NCBI RefSeq assembly: GCF_001425055.1
Contig: NZ_LMDK01000002.1
Location: 1-64,000 of the forward strand
DNA from: Pelomonas sp. Root1237
GTDB lineage: Bacteria; Pseudomonadota; Gammaproteobacteria; Burkholderiales; Burkholderiaceae_C
Direction: 5' to 3'
DNA: 64,000 nucleotides
The notes under the pieces are model-generated. The model was not told where the DNA came from and did not search any database. It saw only the letters and a program-made list of their open reading frames with translations. Shown here in pieces: positions 33,769 through 39,982 of this stretch (its first letter is position 1; the number at the start of each line of letters is the position of its first letter). A program made the position numbers and the translations under genes.

Positions 33769-34599
33769 ATGAAGCTTGCCCGACTGCTGCTGCCCCTGAC
33801 CCTTGCCGCCAGCCTTGGCGCCCATGCCCAGCAGGGCGTGAGCCTGGCGACCGGATTCACCGATTTCACGACCTGGTCGCTGTACGGCAGCGCGACGGCG
33901 TCCAACACGACGCCGGGCAACGGCTTCACCTACAGCGACCTGATGCTGACGGCACCAGGTGTCGGCGGCCAGGGCGGCGCCGGCTTCGCGCCGAATGCCC
34001 TCACGCTGGACTTCAACCAGGCCTTCGCTTTCGACTTCCACTTCTTCATCCCCGTCAGCCAGGGCCTGCGCGGCGATGGCCTCACCTTCACGCTGAGCGA
34101 CACGGCCGGCGTCGGCGGCGCAGGCTCGGGCCTCGGCTATGACGGCCTGAGTCCGGCCAGCGTGGCCTTTGCCATCGACACCTTCCACTTCAACGGCGAA
34201 CCGGTGTCGCCCAGCCTGCAGATCCTGTCCGGCGGCTCTGTGGCGCCGCTGGCTGCTACCGAAACCGGCCTGGGCGACGCCATCCGCGACCCTGACTTCC
34301 AGTGGTATGCCTCGGTGCAGTACACCCCCTCGGGGCTGAACGACAACGCCGGCATGCTGACCGGCACCATCGAGCACTTGAACCTCGGCATCTACACGGT
34401 CAGCGCCCAGGTCAGCTTCGACCAGCTCGGCCTCGTCGGCACGCCGGTGTTCTACGGCTTCACGGCCGCCAATGGCCTGGCCACCGACGGCCACTTCATC
34501 ACCTCGGCCGTGCCGGTGCCCGAGCCGGGCAGCGGGGCCCTGATCCTGGCCGGCCTGGCCTGCCTGGCCATGCTGGCCCGGCGCCGCCGCGCGCGTTGA
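33769..34599 (+). CDS. PEP-CTERM sorting-domain protein, lectin-like
   Basis: The 276-residue protein has a signal peptide (1-20, ending AHAQ) and a C-terminal PEP-CTERM tail: PVPEPGSG near residue 252, a hydrophobic helix (ALILAGLACLAMLA) and a basic RRRRAR end. Exosortase/EpsH would cleave and anchor it. The body, with FHFFIP, the GDGLTFTLSD and the acidic loops, resembles L-type (legume) lectin beta-sandwiches, suggesting carbohydrate binding at the surface. A GGAG precedes the ATG. No exosortase gene is in the window. Confidence 0.85.
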   Translation: MKLARLLLPLTLAASLGAHAQQGVSLATGFTDFTTWSLYGSATASNTTPGNGFTYSDLMLTAPGVGGQGGAGFAPNALTLDFNQAFAFDFHFFIPVSQGLRGDGLTFTLSDTAGVGGAGSGLGYDGLSPASVAFAIDTFHFNGEPVSPSLQILSGGSVAPLAATETGLGDAIRDPDFQWYASVQYTPSGLNDNAGMLTGTIEHLNLGIYTVSAQVSFDQLGLVGTPVFYGFTAANGLATDGHFITSAVPVPEPGSGALILAGLACLAMLARRRRAR

Positions 34600-34663
34600 C
34601 GTGATCCAAGTCGCTGCCCTCGGCCCGCGGCCCGCGGCCCGCCTGCGGGACGCCCTTTGACTG

Positions 34664-35074
34664 TCACGCCTCGGCCGCGACGTTGTAGACACCTGCCTCG
34701 GACAGGCGAAAGCCACAACGGCTGTAGAACTCCCGCAGGTCAGGCTCGAAGTCGACGTGCACCCAAGTGACCCCGCGCGCCCTGGCTTGCTCCAGCGCGG
34801 CAAGAACCAACGCCGTTCCGATACCGTGCCGCCGGCAACTGGGATGAACCGTGGGGTCCAGGACAAACGCATGCGTCTTGCCGTCCCAGGCGACGTTGAC
34901 GTAGCCGACAAGTTCGGCCCCCCGGTACGCGCAGACGTAAGCCATGCTGGAGCGCAAGACGGGTTGAAATGTCGCAGGGCAATGGTTCGCCCAAGATGCG
35001 GAAAACAACTCGTTCAGTTCCAAGTCACCCAGGGGTGGCGAGAGCTTGTATTCGATGGCGGGCGCTGAACTCAT
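34664..35074 (-). CDS. GNAT family N-acetyltransferase at the distal end of the integron
   Basis: The 136-residue protein covers one GNAT domain. Motif A is HPSCRRHGIGTALV (near residue 82) and the end shows the usual EFYSRCGFR segment. Substrate unknown. GNATs are common integron-cassette genes. The coding sequence begins 13 bp after the R'' half-site of the DHFR-like cassette; the rest of that attC is missing, so this gene is either a truncated-attC cassette or the chromosomal flank. A GTG at 35098 would start upstream but overlaps the half-site. No attC is seen after its stop. Confidence 0.8.
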   Translation of the reverse strand: MSSAPAIEYKLSPPLGDLELNELFSASWANHCPATFQPVLRSSMAYVCAYRGAELVGYVNVAWDGKTHAFVLDPTVHPSCRRHGIGTALVLAALEQARARGVTWVHVDFEPDLREFYSRCGFRLSEAGVYNVAAEA

Positions 35075-35103
35075 GGGCGGCACGTGGTTAGGCGTCACCC
35101 CAC

Positions 35104-35673
35104 TCAGCGACGAACGCGGTAGCGGATGTGGGTGGCTTCCGGGGTGTCGATCACCCGGACAATCTCCAACTCGACGCGCGAAGGCAACATCTCGAATAAC
35201 CGGCGGCCACCACCGAGCAGGACCGGGATCTGGTGGATCTGCAACTCGTCCAGCACACCAGCCTCGAGCGCCCGTTGCGCCGTGTACGCGCCAAGCATCA
35301 GCACGATGCGATCCCCGGCGGCGGCCTTTGCCTGCGCCATTGCGCGCTCGATGCCGTCGGGCACGTAGGTCACCAACGGATAGTTCGCTACCGAAGGGCC
35401 CGGCGGCCGGTGGCTGGGCACGATGATCGGGACACCGTGGTTGTCACCGCCCCAGTGATCGACCTGCTCCACAGTGCGCCGCCCCGCCAGAATCGCGCCA
35501 GGTGAGTTCCAGTCGTCCCACAATTGTCCGACCGCCCCAGATGGACGGGAGAAGTCCCCATACCACTCGTGCAACCGGTCGAATCCGTCGCCGCCGGGGT
35601 TGCCCACTTCGTCGTTCGGGCCAGCGATGTATCCGTCGAGTGACATAGACATGAAGAGCACCGATGTGGCCAT
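35104..35673 (-). CDS. RibD C-terminal/DHFR-like reductase (integron cassette gene)
   Basis: The 189-residue protein belongs to the RibD_C/dihydrofolate-reductase-like superfamily. MSMSLDGYIAGPND at residues 7-21 is the typical substrate- and NADPH-site opening, followed by AILAGRRTVEQ near residue 60 and the VLLGGGRRLFE glycine-rich segment near 150. Proteins of this sort (YyaP/YwjB type) are often of unknown substrate and are recurrent integron cassettes. The start at 35673 has an AGGAG 8 bp upstream. The cassette begins at the attC core near 35737 and ends at the half-site 35087-35093. Confidence 0.84.
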   Translation of the reverse strand: MATSVLFMSMSLDGYIAGPNDEVGNPGGDGFDRLHEWYGDFSRPSGAVGQLWDDWNSPGAILAGRRTVEQVDHWGGDNHGVPIIVPSHRPPGPSVANYPLVTYVPDGIERAMAQAKAAAGDRIVLMLGAYTAQRALEAGVLDELQIHQIPVLLGGGRRLFEMLPSRVELEIVRVIDTPEATHIRYRVRR

Positions 35674-35731
35674 TTGGGGTCTCCTGTTCTTTCGAAGAAT
35701 GGTCAGACGTACGCGATGCCGCTTGAGTGAC

Positions 35732-35800
35732 GCCTGACGTTGAAGCTGAGCCGATAGCGGCGGCCTGCCGACGCGAGTCGGCTCGAGAGGCTGGTTCGGC
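35732..35800 (-). repeat. attC site, divergent type (69 bp)
   Basis: On the minus strand the site begins with R'' GCCGAAC right after the brnA stop and ends with GTCAGGC, a GTTRRRY core with one T-to-C change. The stem pairs GAGCCGA with TCGGCTC around an inner GCCGAC/GTCGGC hairpin. Unlike the other three sites it is 69 bp and shares no stem sequence with them. The flanking GTTCGGCCTCAC-type ends match the toxin-antitoxin cassette start. Confidence 0.7.
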
Positions 35801-35801
35801 C

Positions 35802-36101
35802 TCACGCTCGCCGCGAGTGACGCGCTACGTACTGCTGAAGCACACCGTCCATACGAGACTGCCACCCCTCGCCGGTTGACTTGAAATACGCCACGACTTC
35901 CGGGCTATAGCGGACGGACACCAACAGCTTCTTGTTCTCAGACTTAGGCCGACCACGTACAGCCTTCATCGGAACCATGGCTTGCAACTGCTTCGGAGTC
36001 AGGGGGTGCGCGTCCGGATCGGCCTTTGCGGCTGCCGTAATCCCTTTGTCTTCCGCCACCGTCGGCATGACGATGGCCGGGCGCTTAGAAACTTTGGACA
36101 T
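35802..36101 (-). CDS. brnA: BrnA antitoxin (integron cassette)
   Basis: The 99-residue protein matches BrnA, the antitoxin and autorepressor of the BrnT ribonuclease toxin. An N-terminal toxin-binding arm (PLTPKQLQAM near residue 33) is followed by a ribbon-helix-helix DNA-binding domain whose strand is LLVSVRYSPEVVAYFKSTGEGWQSRMDGVLQ. It overlaps the frameshifted brnT by 17 bp and lies in the same cassette as the perfect 20-bp palindrome upstream, its likely operator. Its stop codon precedes the attC R'' box by one base. It appears intact. Confidence 0.86.
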   Translation of the reverse strand: MSKVSKRPAIVMPTVAEDKGITAAAKADPDAHPLTPKQLQAMVPMKAVRGRPKSENKKLLVSVRYSPEVVAYFKSTGEGWQSRMDGVLQQYVARHSRRA

Positions 36102-36355
36102 AGTGCTTCACCTCGCGTCGGTTGGCTTTGCGCAAGCTGATGATCCTTCGCGTTTCGCCACGACCTACAAATGCCACGTAGTACAGGATCCCGGTATCCG
36201 GCGCTAACGCGATCATGCGCAGCTCGCCGTACTCGTACCGTTCATCAACCCACACCAGTGATGCATCCCAATCGAGTCCGGCGGCCAATGCCAGCGATAG
36301 CCCCGTGCTTCTCCAGATTGCTCGCGTCTTTGGCAGGGTCGAACTCAACTTGCAC
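36085..36355 (-). pseudogene. brnT: BrnT toxin gene with a one-base frameshift
   Basis: BrnT is an RNase toxin related to RelE. From the GTG at 36355 the frame reads VQVEFDPAKDASNLEKHG, the typical BrnT N-terminus, and then stops making sense. The rest of the domain (LSLALAAGLDWDAS ... RRIISLRKANRREVKHY) continues in the next frame. The break falls in a run of four C on the plus strand at 36301-36304 (GGGG in the gene); removing one base restores an 89-residue protein. Either the toxin has been inactivated or the run carries a sequencing error. The second half alone could start at an ORF beginning at 36348 but would lack the first strand and helix. Confidence 0.82.
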
Positions 36356-36357
36356 GC

Positions 36358-36377
36358 TTTAATGTAGCTACATTAAA
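36358..36377. promoter_or_regulatory. Perfect 20-bp palindrome, probable BrnA operator
   Basis: TTTAATGTAG is followed directly by its reverse complement, giving a fully symmetric 20-bp site. It lies just upstream of the brnT start codon, at the cassette's own promoter position. BrnA and other ribbon-helix-helix antitoxins repress their operons by binding such palindromes. The AT-rich site stands out in GC-rich surroundings. Binding is inferred. Confidence 0.7.
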
Positions 36378-36415
36378 TGCGGCCGCCAATCGCGGGGCAT
36401 GGCGGCATTGGTGAG

Positions 36416-36472
36416 GCCGAACGTGCTAGCTCAGCGGGCGGCGAAGCCGTCCGCTGCAGTGAAGGGTTGAAC
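36416..36472 (-). repeat. attC site (57 bp), type shared by three cassettes
   Basis: In gene orientation it runs from R'' GTTCAAC to core GTTCGGC. The stem pairs GCAGCGGACGGC with GCCGCCCGCTG around TTC, with an unpaired G as expected of extrahelical bases in attC. It ends the 36813-36478 cassette and its core opens the BrnT/BrnA cassette. Length equals the other two sites exactly. Confidence 0.85.
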
Positions 36473-36477
36473 GGCAA

Positions 36478-36813
36478 CTATCTCGCACGGGGAACGCCTG
36501 TTGGCCTGTCATTGCAGCCTTCTCCGATGACCATCAAGTCAAGGAGCATGTAGAACTCGGCGGCCCTGGAAAGTCCTTTCTGTGTAGCCGGAACGTACTC
36601 GGCGCGACTCTCAATGGCTTTGGCAGCGGACAGAAGAGCGTCGAGCACCTGCTTTGAAATGACATGCTCGACCTTTATCAATTCGGCTTTCTCGCAGAGG
36701 TACGTCTTCAGCGCGGCAAATGCGTCGTCGTCGTAGGCATCCGCAGCGAGCAGCCGCCCAACTGACTTGCGGTGCAGTTCCTGCAGGTTTGAATCAAAGT
36801 CGCTGGCGGCCAT
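36478..36813 (-). CDS. Unknown integron cassette protein, 111 aa
   Basis: The 111-residue protein is acidic, helix-rich and soluble (SDFDSNLQELHRKSVGRLLAADAYDDDAFAAL-type opening, ending in LLDLMVIGEGCNDRP). I recognise no family and see no signal peptide or metal motif. Its cassette identity rests on the flanking sites: it starts 18 bp after the core GTTGAAC and stops 5 bp before the R'' box that is its reverse complement. The ATG at 36813 lacks a clear ribosome site, which is common for cassettes. Base composition is lower in GC than the surrounding chromosome. Confidence 0.6.
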   Translation of the reverse strand: MAASDFDSNLQELHRKSVGRLLAADAYDDDAFAALKTYLCEKAELIKVEHVISKQVLDALLSAAKAIESRAEYVPATQKGLSRAAEFYMLLDLMVIGEGCNDRPTGVPRAR

Positions 36814-36830
36814 TGCTGTATTGGGTTGCA

Positions 36831-36887
36831 GTTCAACGTCAAAGGTCAGCGGGCGGCGCAGCCGTCCGCTGCAATGACCAGTTAGAC
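36831..36887 (-). repeat. attC site (57 bp)
   Basis: R'' GTCTAAC to core GTTGAAC, with GCAGCGGACGGC pairing GCCGCCCGCTG around TGC and the same unpaired G. It ends the small membrane protein cassette (stop 6 bp before R'') and opens the 111-aa cassette. Confidence 0.85.
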
Positions 36888-36893
36888 GGGAAC

Positions 36894-37151
36894 CTATGGC
36901 TCATTTTGTTCCTTGATTCTGTGGATGTAGATCCAATACGCGCCATACCAGAACACTCCGGCCATAAAGAGATTGATTCCCAACGCGCTCCAAAACCCAA
37001 CAGGGTCTTGAGCTAGCAGATGGACTACTTTGGATTTCCCGCCTGTCACGCGCCCTTCATAGACCGCTAGCGCCAAACCCGCCGAAAGCGCTATTGCGAA
37101 TCCAACGACGGCCAAGCAGCACAACCAATTCATGAGCCTTTCAAAGCGCAT
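36894..37151 (-). CDS. Unknown integron cassette membrane protein, about 85 aa
   Basis: The short protein has two hydrophobic helices (CCLAVVGFAIALSAGLALAV near residues 13-32 and ALGINLFMAGVFWYGAYWIYI near 56-76) separated by a basic loop, and an acidic tail, so it is probably a two-TM inner-membrane protein. No family recognised. Three in-frame starts are possible: GTG 37160 next to the attC core, ATG 37151 and ATG 37133; ATG 37133 has an AAAGG nearby but a short spacing. The cassette is bounded by matching GTTAGAC and GTCTAAC ends. Confidence 0.58.
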   Translation of the reverse strand: MRFERLMNWLCCLAVVGFAIALSAGLALAVYEGRVTGGKSKVVHLLAQDPVGFWSALGINLFMAGVFWYGAYWIYIHRIKEQNEP

Positions 37152-37161
37152 CCAGTTCACC

Positions 37162-37218
37162 GTCTAACGTGTGCGCTCAGCGGGCGGCGAAGCCGCCCGC
37201 TGCAGCAAAAGGTTAGCA
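37162..37218 (-). repeat. attC site (57 bp)
   Basis: R'' TGCTAAC (a degenerate box pairing over CTAAC) to core GTTAGAC. The stem pairs GCTGCAGCGGGCGGC with GCCGCCCGCTGAGC around TTC, leaving one unpaired G. The TAA stop of the truncated first cassette gene lies within the R'' box. Confidence 0.85.
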
Positions 37219-37381
37219 GTACCGCGCATCATGTTGATTTGAGACTGCACGACTGTACTTAGACTCGAACTCGGCTCGGCTTGCGGCTGACTCCCATAGG
37301 TCTGCAACGTACGCGAACTCCTTTTCGAACGGCTCTTCAAACGCGGGAACATCTGTGGCGTACTCGCAGTTGCGGCTGAGC
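37213..37381 (-). pseudogene. Truncated first cassette gene
   Basis: About 55 residues of a reading frame (ending FESKYSRAVSNQHDARYC) run on the minus strand from the integrase junction to the attC at 37162. Upstream of 37381 the same frame enters antisense integrase sequence, so the gene's own 5' end, its cassette start and the adjacent attI are missing. No family recognised; the sequence is acidic and AT-richer than its neighbours. It marks the deletion that also removed most of the integrase. Confidence 0.6.
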
Positions 37382-37817
37382 AGATGCCCGACGCGCTCGC
37401 CCGCAAATACCCCAGGGCGGGTGCGAGCTGGGGCTGGTTCTGGGTCTTCCCGCAAGACCATCACGCCACGGACCCGCGCACCGGCGTGTTCCGCCGGCAC
37501 CACCTTTATCACGAGACCTTCCAGCGTGCATTCAAACGGGCCGTCCAGGCTGCCGGCGTCGCCAAGCCCGCCACGCCTCACACGCTGCGCCATTGTTTTA
37601 GCTACGACATGACTTGGGTACAAGTCAGTCTTCACTGAACCTTCGGTTTGCCACCCACCTGCTGCAAGCCGGCAGCGACATCCGCACCGTGCAGGAACTC
37701 CTCGGCCACTCCGACGTGGCCACCACGATGATCTACACCCATGTGCTCAAGCTCGGCGGCGGTGCCGTGCGCTCGCCACTGGATGCACTGGCCATGGCTC
37801 GACAGGAGGCTTCATGA
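37382..37817 (+). pseudogene. Integron integrase intI, C-terminal remnant with a 50-bp insertion
   Basis: The surviving frame is the C-terminal part of an IntI tyrosine recombinase. The opening [15 protein letters not shown] and [20 protein letters not shown] carry the IntI-specific additional-domain region. PHTLRHCF leads to the catalytic H-x-x-R pair, then [22 protein letters not shown] with the second histidine, and TTMIYTHVL holds the nucleophilic tyrosine. The N-terminal half with the first catalytic arginine is gone. Between HCF and ATH a 50-bp stretch (37600-37649) is inserted, shifting the frame. It contains two small hairpins (TGACTTG/CAAGTCA and AACC/GGTT). Activity is impossible without both repairs. 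Confidence 0.85.
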
Positions 37818-38044
37818 ACCTGGACACCGAACGGATCGACGACGCCGTGCTGGCCTTGTTGCTACTGGGCCTGCATGACGGCCATCGGGCGTGGAAGTCC
37901 TTCGACTGGGATGCGATGGGCCGGCTGCACGAGAAGGGGTTGATCAGCGACCCGGTCGGCAAGGCGACGTCCGTGGCTCTCACCGATGAAGGCCTGCAGA
38001 GGGCGGAGGCCCTGCTGCAGTCGCTATTTGGCAAGGCGGGCTAA
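37814..38044 (+). CDS. DUF6429 family protein
   Basis: The 76-residue soluble protein matches the DUF6429 pattern: [44 protein letters not shown] and a LTDEGL helix, a winged-helix-like arrangement. Function unknown. Its ATG overlaps the intI stop (ATGA), indicating the two were once translationally coupled. It is intact although the integrase in front is broken, so either it is kept for another reason or it is decaying slowly. Confidence 0.78.
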   Translation: MNLDTERIDDAVLALLLLGLHDGHRAWKSFDWDAMGRLHEKGLISDPVGKATSVALTDEGLQRAEALLQSLFGKAG

Positions 38045-38085
38045 GCGGCTGAGGCCGCACTGCCGGAGCGGCGCAGGCCGATTCA

Positions 38086-39324
38086 TCACCCCGCCAGCAA
38101 CTGCTCCAGCCGCTGCTCGCGCAGACCATAAAAGCGCTTGATCTCGGCAATCTGCGCCAGCAGCTCCGGCCGGCGCGCAGCCAATGCCTCGGCGGCCAGG
38201 CCCTGCGCCTTCACGGCCAGGATCATCTTGTTCTTGCTGGTGTGCTCCAGCGCGATGAACTCGAACACCTGGGTGCGGTAGCCCTGGCTCTCCAGCAGCA
38301 GGGCGCGCAGCGAGTCGGTCACCATCTCGGCCTCCTGGCCGAGGTGGATGCCGTGCTGCAGCATGGGCCGCAGCACCGCTGGCAAGGTCATCTGCGGGCG
38401 CAGCTCCTTGTGGCAGCAGGGCGAGCTCATGATGACTTTGGCGCCCGACTGCAGGCCGACGTGCAGGGCATGGTCGGTGGCGATGTCGCACGCGTGCAGG
38501 GCAATCATCACGTCCAGCGGTTGCACGGCCTGCGTTCTCACGTCGCCCTGGTCGAAACGCAGGCCGGTCAGGCCCTCGTTGTCGATGATGGCACCGCACA
38601 ACTTGACCATGTCGTCGCGCAGCTCGATGCCCGTGACGCGGGGGCTGAGGCCGTGGGACTGCAGCCAGGCGTGCACGGCGAAGGTCAGGTAGCCCTTGCC
38701 AGAACCGAAGTCCGCCACCCGCACGGGGCCTTGCAGTTCGGCCTCGTCGACGGCCGAGGACAGGATCTCGACGAAGCGGTTGATCTGCTTCCACTTGCGC
38801 GCCATCGCCGGCACCAGCGCCGGCTCGCCCTTGACAAGGTGGGTCAGCCCCAGCGCCGACCACACGGGATTGAGCATGTCCAGCGGGCGCTGCTTGGCCT
38901 TGTCGTGGGCAGCGGGAGCAACCGCTTCAGACCCATCGACGCGCGTCACCCGCAGCGTTTCGCGGCCCTTGCGGCTGACGGCGAACTGCACCTCTTCGGT
39001 CGCCGTGTGCAGATGGGCATTGCGAAAGCGCGCGCCCAGCAGCGTGGCGATCTCGGCCAGGCCCGCCTCGGGGGCGTGGTTCTTGGTGACGTCCTTGGTG
39101 CGGTGGCGCCAGAGAAAGCTCAAGGCCGGCTCACCGCGCAGTTCGACCAGGCGCACGGTGAGGCGCTCGACGTCCTCGTCATCACCCACGGGGCCGGACA
39201 GCAGCAACTTGCCAAACTGCCCGCCGGCCAGGGCCAGGCGGATGAGGTGCAAAAAGCGCTCGTGGGCCGGCGCGGTGGCGGCCGGCGGCGGCGTGATGAG
39301 GGACGTGAACAAGGGCGCGGCCAT
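38086..39324 (-). CDS. Class I SAM-dependent methyltransferase
   Basis: The 412-residue protein has an N-terminal domain of about 150 residues and a C-terminal Rossmann methyltransferase. SAM-binding motif I is VADFGSGKGYLTFAVHAWL (near residue 200) and motif II is GIELRDDMV. SSPCCHKEL near residue 295 resembles the TRM13-like cysteine motif of tRNA methyltransferases. The substrate is unknown; TRM13 relatives modify tRNA position 4. It stands alone between the integron flank and a PEP-CTERM gene. Confidence 0.8.
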   Translation of the reverse strand: MAAPLFTSLITPPPAATAPAHERFLHLIRLALAGGQFGKLLLSGPVGDDEDVERLTVRLVELRGEPALSFLWRHRTKDVTKNHAPEAGLAEIATLLGARFRNAHLHTATEEVQFAVSRKGRETLRVTRVDGSEAVAPAAHDKAKQRPLDMLNPVWSALGLTHLVKGEPALVPAMARKWKQINRFVEILSSAVDEAELQGPVRVADFGSGKGYLTFAVHAWLQSHGLSPRVTGIELRDDMVKLCGAIIDNEGLTGLRFDQGDVRTQAVQPLDVMIALHACDIATDHALHVGLQSGAKVIMSSPCCHKELRPQMTLPAVLRPMLQHGIHLGQEAEMVTDSLRALLLESQGYRTQVFEFIALEHTSKNKMILAVKAQGLAAEALAARRPELLAQIAEIKRFYGLREQRLEQLLAG

Positions 39325-39336
39325 AGCCGCGCATTG

Positions 39337-39864
39337 TCAGTGAGCCCGTCGGCGCTGGCTCCACAGGCCGATGAAGCCCATGCCCGCCATCAGCAGTGCC
39401 AGGCTCTGCGGCTCCGGCACGGCGGCCGTGACCTGCAACGGCTCCCAGCTCATGGACACCAGGCCCAGGCGCTCGTCGGCGACGACGCCCGGGATCATGT
39501 AGCTGGGCCAGCCCTTGCTGTCGAAGCTGAAGAAGCGCACGCCCTCCTCGTTCTGGCTGAAGGCGGCCATGTGCGAGAGCGTGCCGCTGGAGAGTTCGAA
39601 CTCCAGGCCGGCGCGTTCGCTGAAGCCGAGGTTGAAGGCCTGCACGGCGCGGTTGCCGGACCAGTTCAGCTCAAACTCGGTCAGCTCATAGGCATAGAGC
39701 CAGCCATTGCCGTCGAGGTCGCTGCCGGCGAAATGGCCGCTCAGCGTGGCACCATCGGCGTAGCCGGTCTGGTTGAAGCTGTAGCTCTGGGCCTGGGCCG
39801 GTTCAACGAAGGTGGCGGCCAGGCTGATCAGGGTGGCGAAGGCAAAAAGGCGGGGTGAAGACAT
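39337..39864 (-). CDS. PEP-CTERM sorting-domain protein
   Basis: The 175-residue protein has a signal peptide (1-25, ending AQAQS) and a C-terminal sorting signal: AAVPEPQS near residue 150, a hydrophobic segment (LALLMAGMGFIGLW) and the basic SQRRRAH end. The body is a beta-rich domain of no assigned family, with EF-hand-like GSDLDGNGWLYAYE near 47-60 that might bind calcium. It is likely an exported matrix or surface protein sorted by exosortase. Confidence 0.8.
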   Translation of the reverse strand: MSSPRLFAFATLISLAATFVEPAQAQSYSFNQTGYADGATLSGHFAGSDLDGNGWLYAYELTEFELNWSGNRAVQAFNLGFSERAGLEFELSSGTLSHMAAFSQNEEGVRFFSFDSKGWPSYMIPGVVADERLGLVSMSWEPLQVTAAVPEPQSLALLMAGMGFIGLWSQRRRAH

Positions 39865-39982
39865 GACGGAACTCCATCGGGGGTTGAGGAGTCGTCATGC
39901 TGCCGACCGGGTCGCACGGCCGCTTCGCCCAGGAGAGCCATGCCCAGTGCCGTCGGTATTGGCCCGTTTGGGGCCGGCGCGC

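Larger units (their letters stand above)
35087..37817. mobile_element. Decayed chromosomal integron: cassette array plus integrase remnant
   Basis: The cassettes read on the minus strand, away from a plus-strand integrase remnant at 37382-37817, the orientation expected when attI lay at the integrase 5' side. Boundaries found are attC sites at 37162-37218, 36831-36887, 36416-36472 and 35732-35800 and a half-site at 35087-35093. Each complete cassette starts with a core that is the reverse complement of its own terminal R'' box: GTTAGAC/GTCTAAC for the 37151-36894 cassette, GTTGAAC/GTTCAAC for 36813-36478, GTTCGGC/GCCGAAC for the toxin-antitoxin cassette. The DHFR-like cassette has GTCAGGC/GCCTAAC, one mismatch. 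Integrase N-terminus and attI are absent and the junction runs into a truncated cassette gene. The array is therefore frozen. Confidence 0.85.

Noticed and set aside
34621-34641. Three tandem CGGCCCG heptamers after the PEP-CTERM gene
   Set aside because: Too short and simple to call a VNTR or attC; likely low-complexity GC sequence.
34600-34663. A further attC after the GNAT gene
   Set aside because: No RYYYAAC/GTTRRRY pair or matching stem is visible; only GC-rich tandem heptamers are present.
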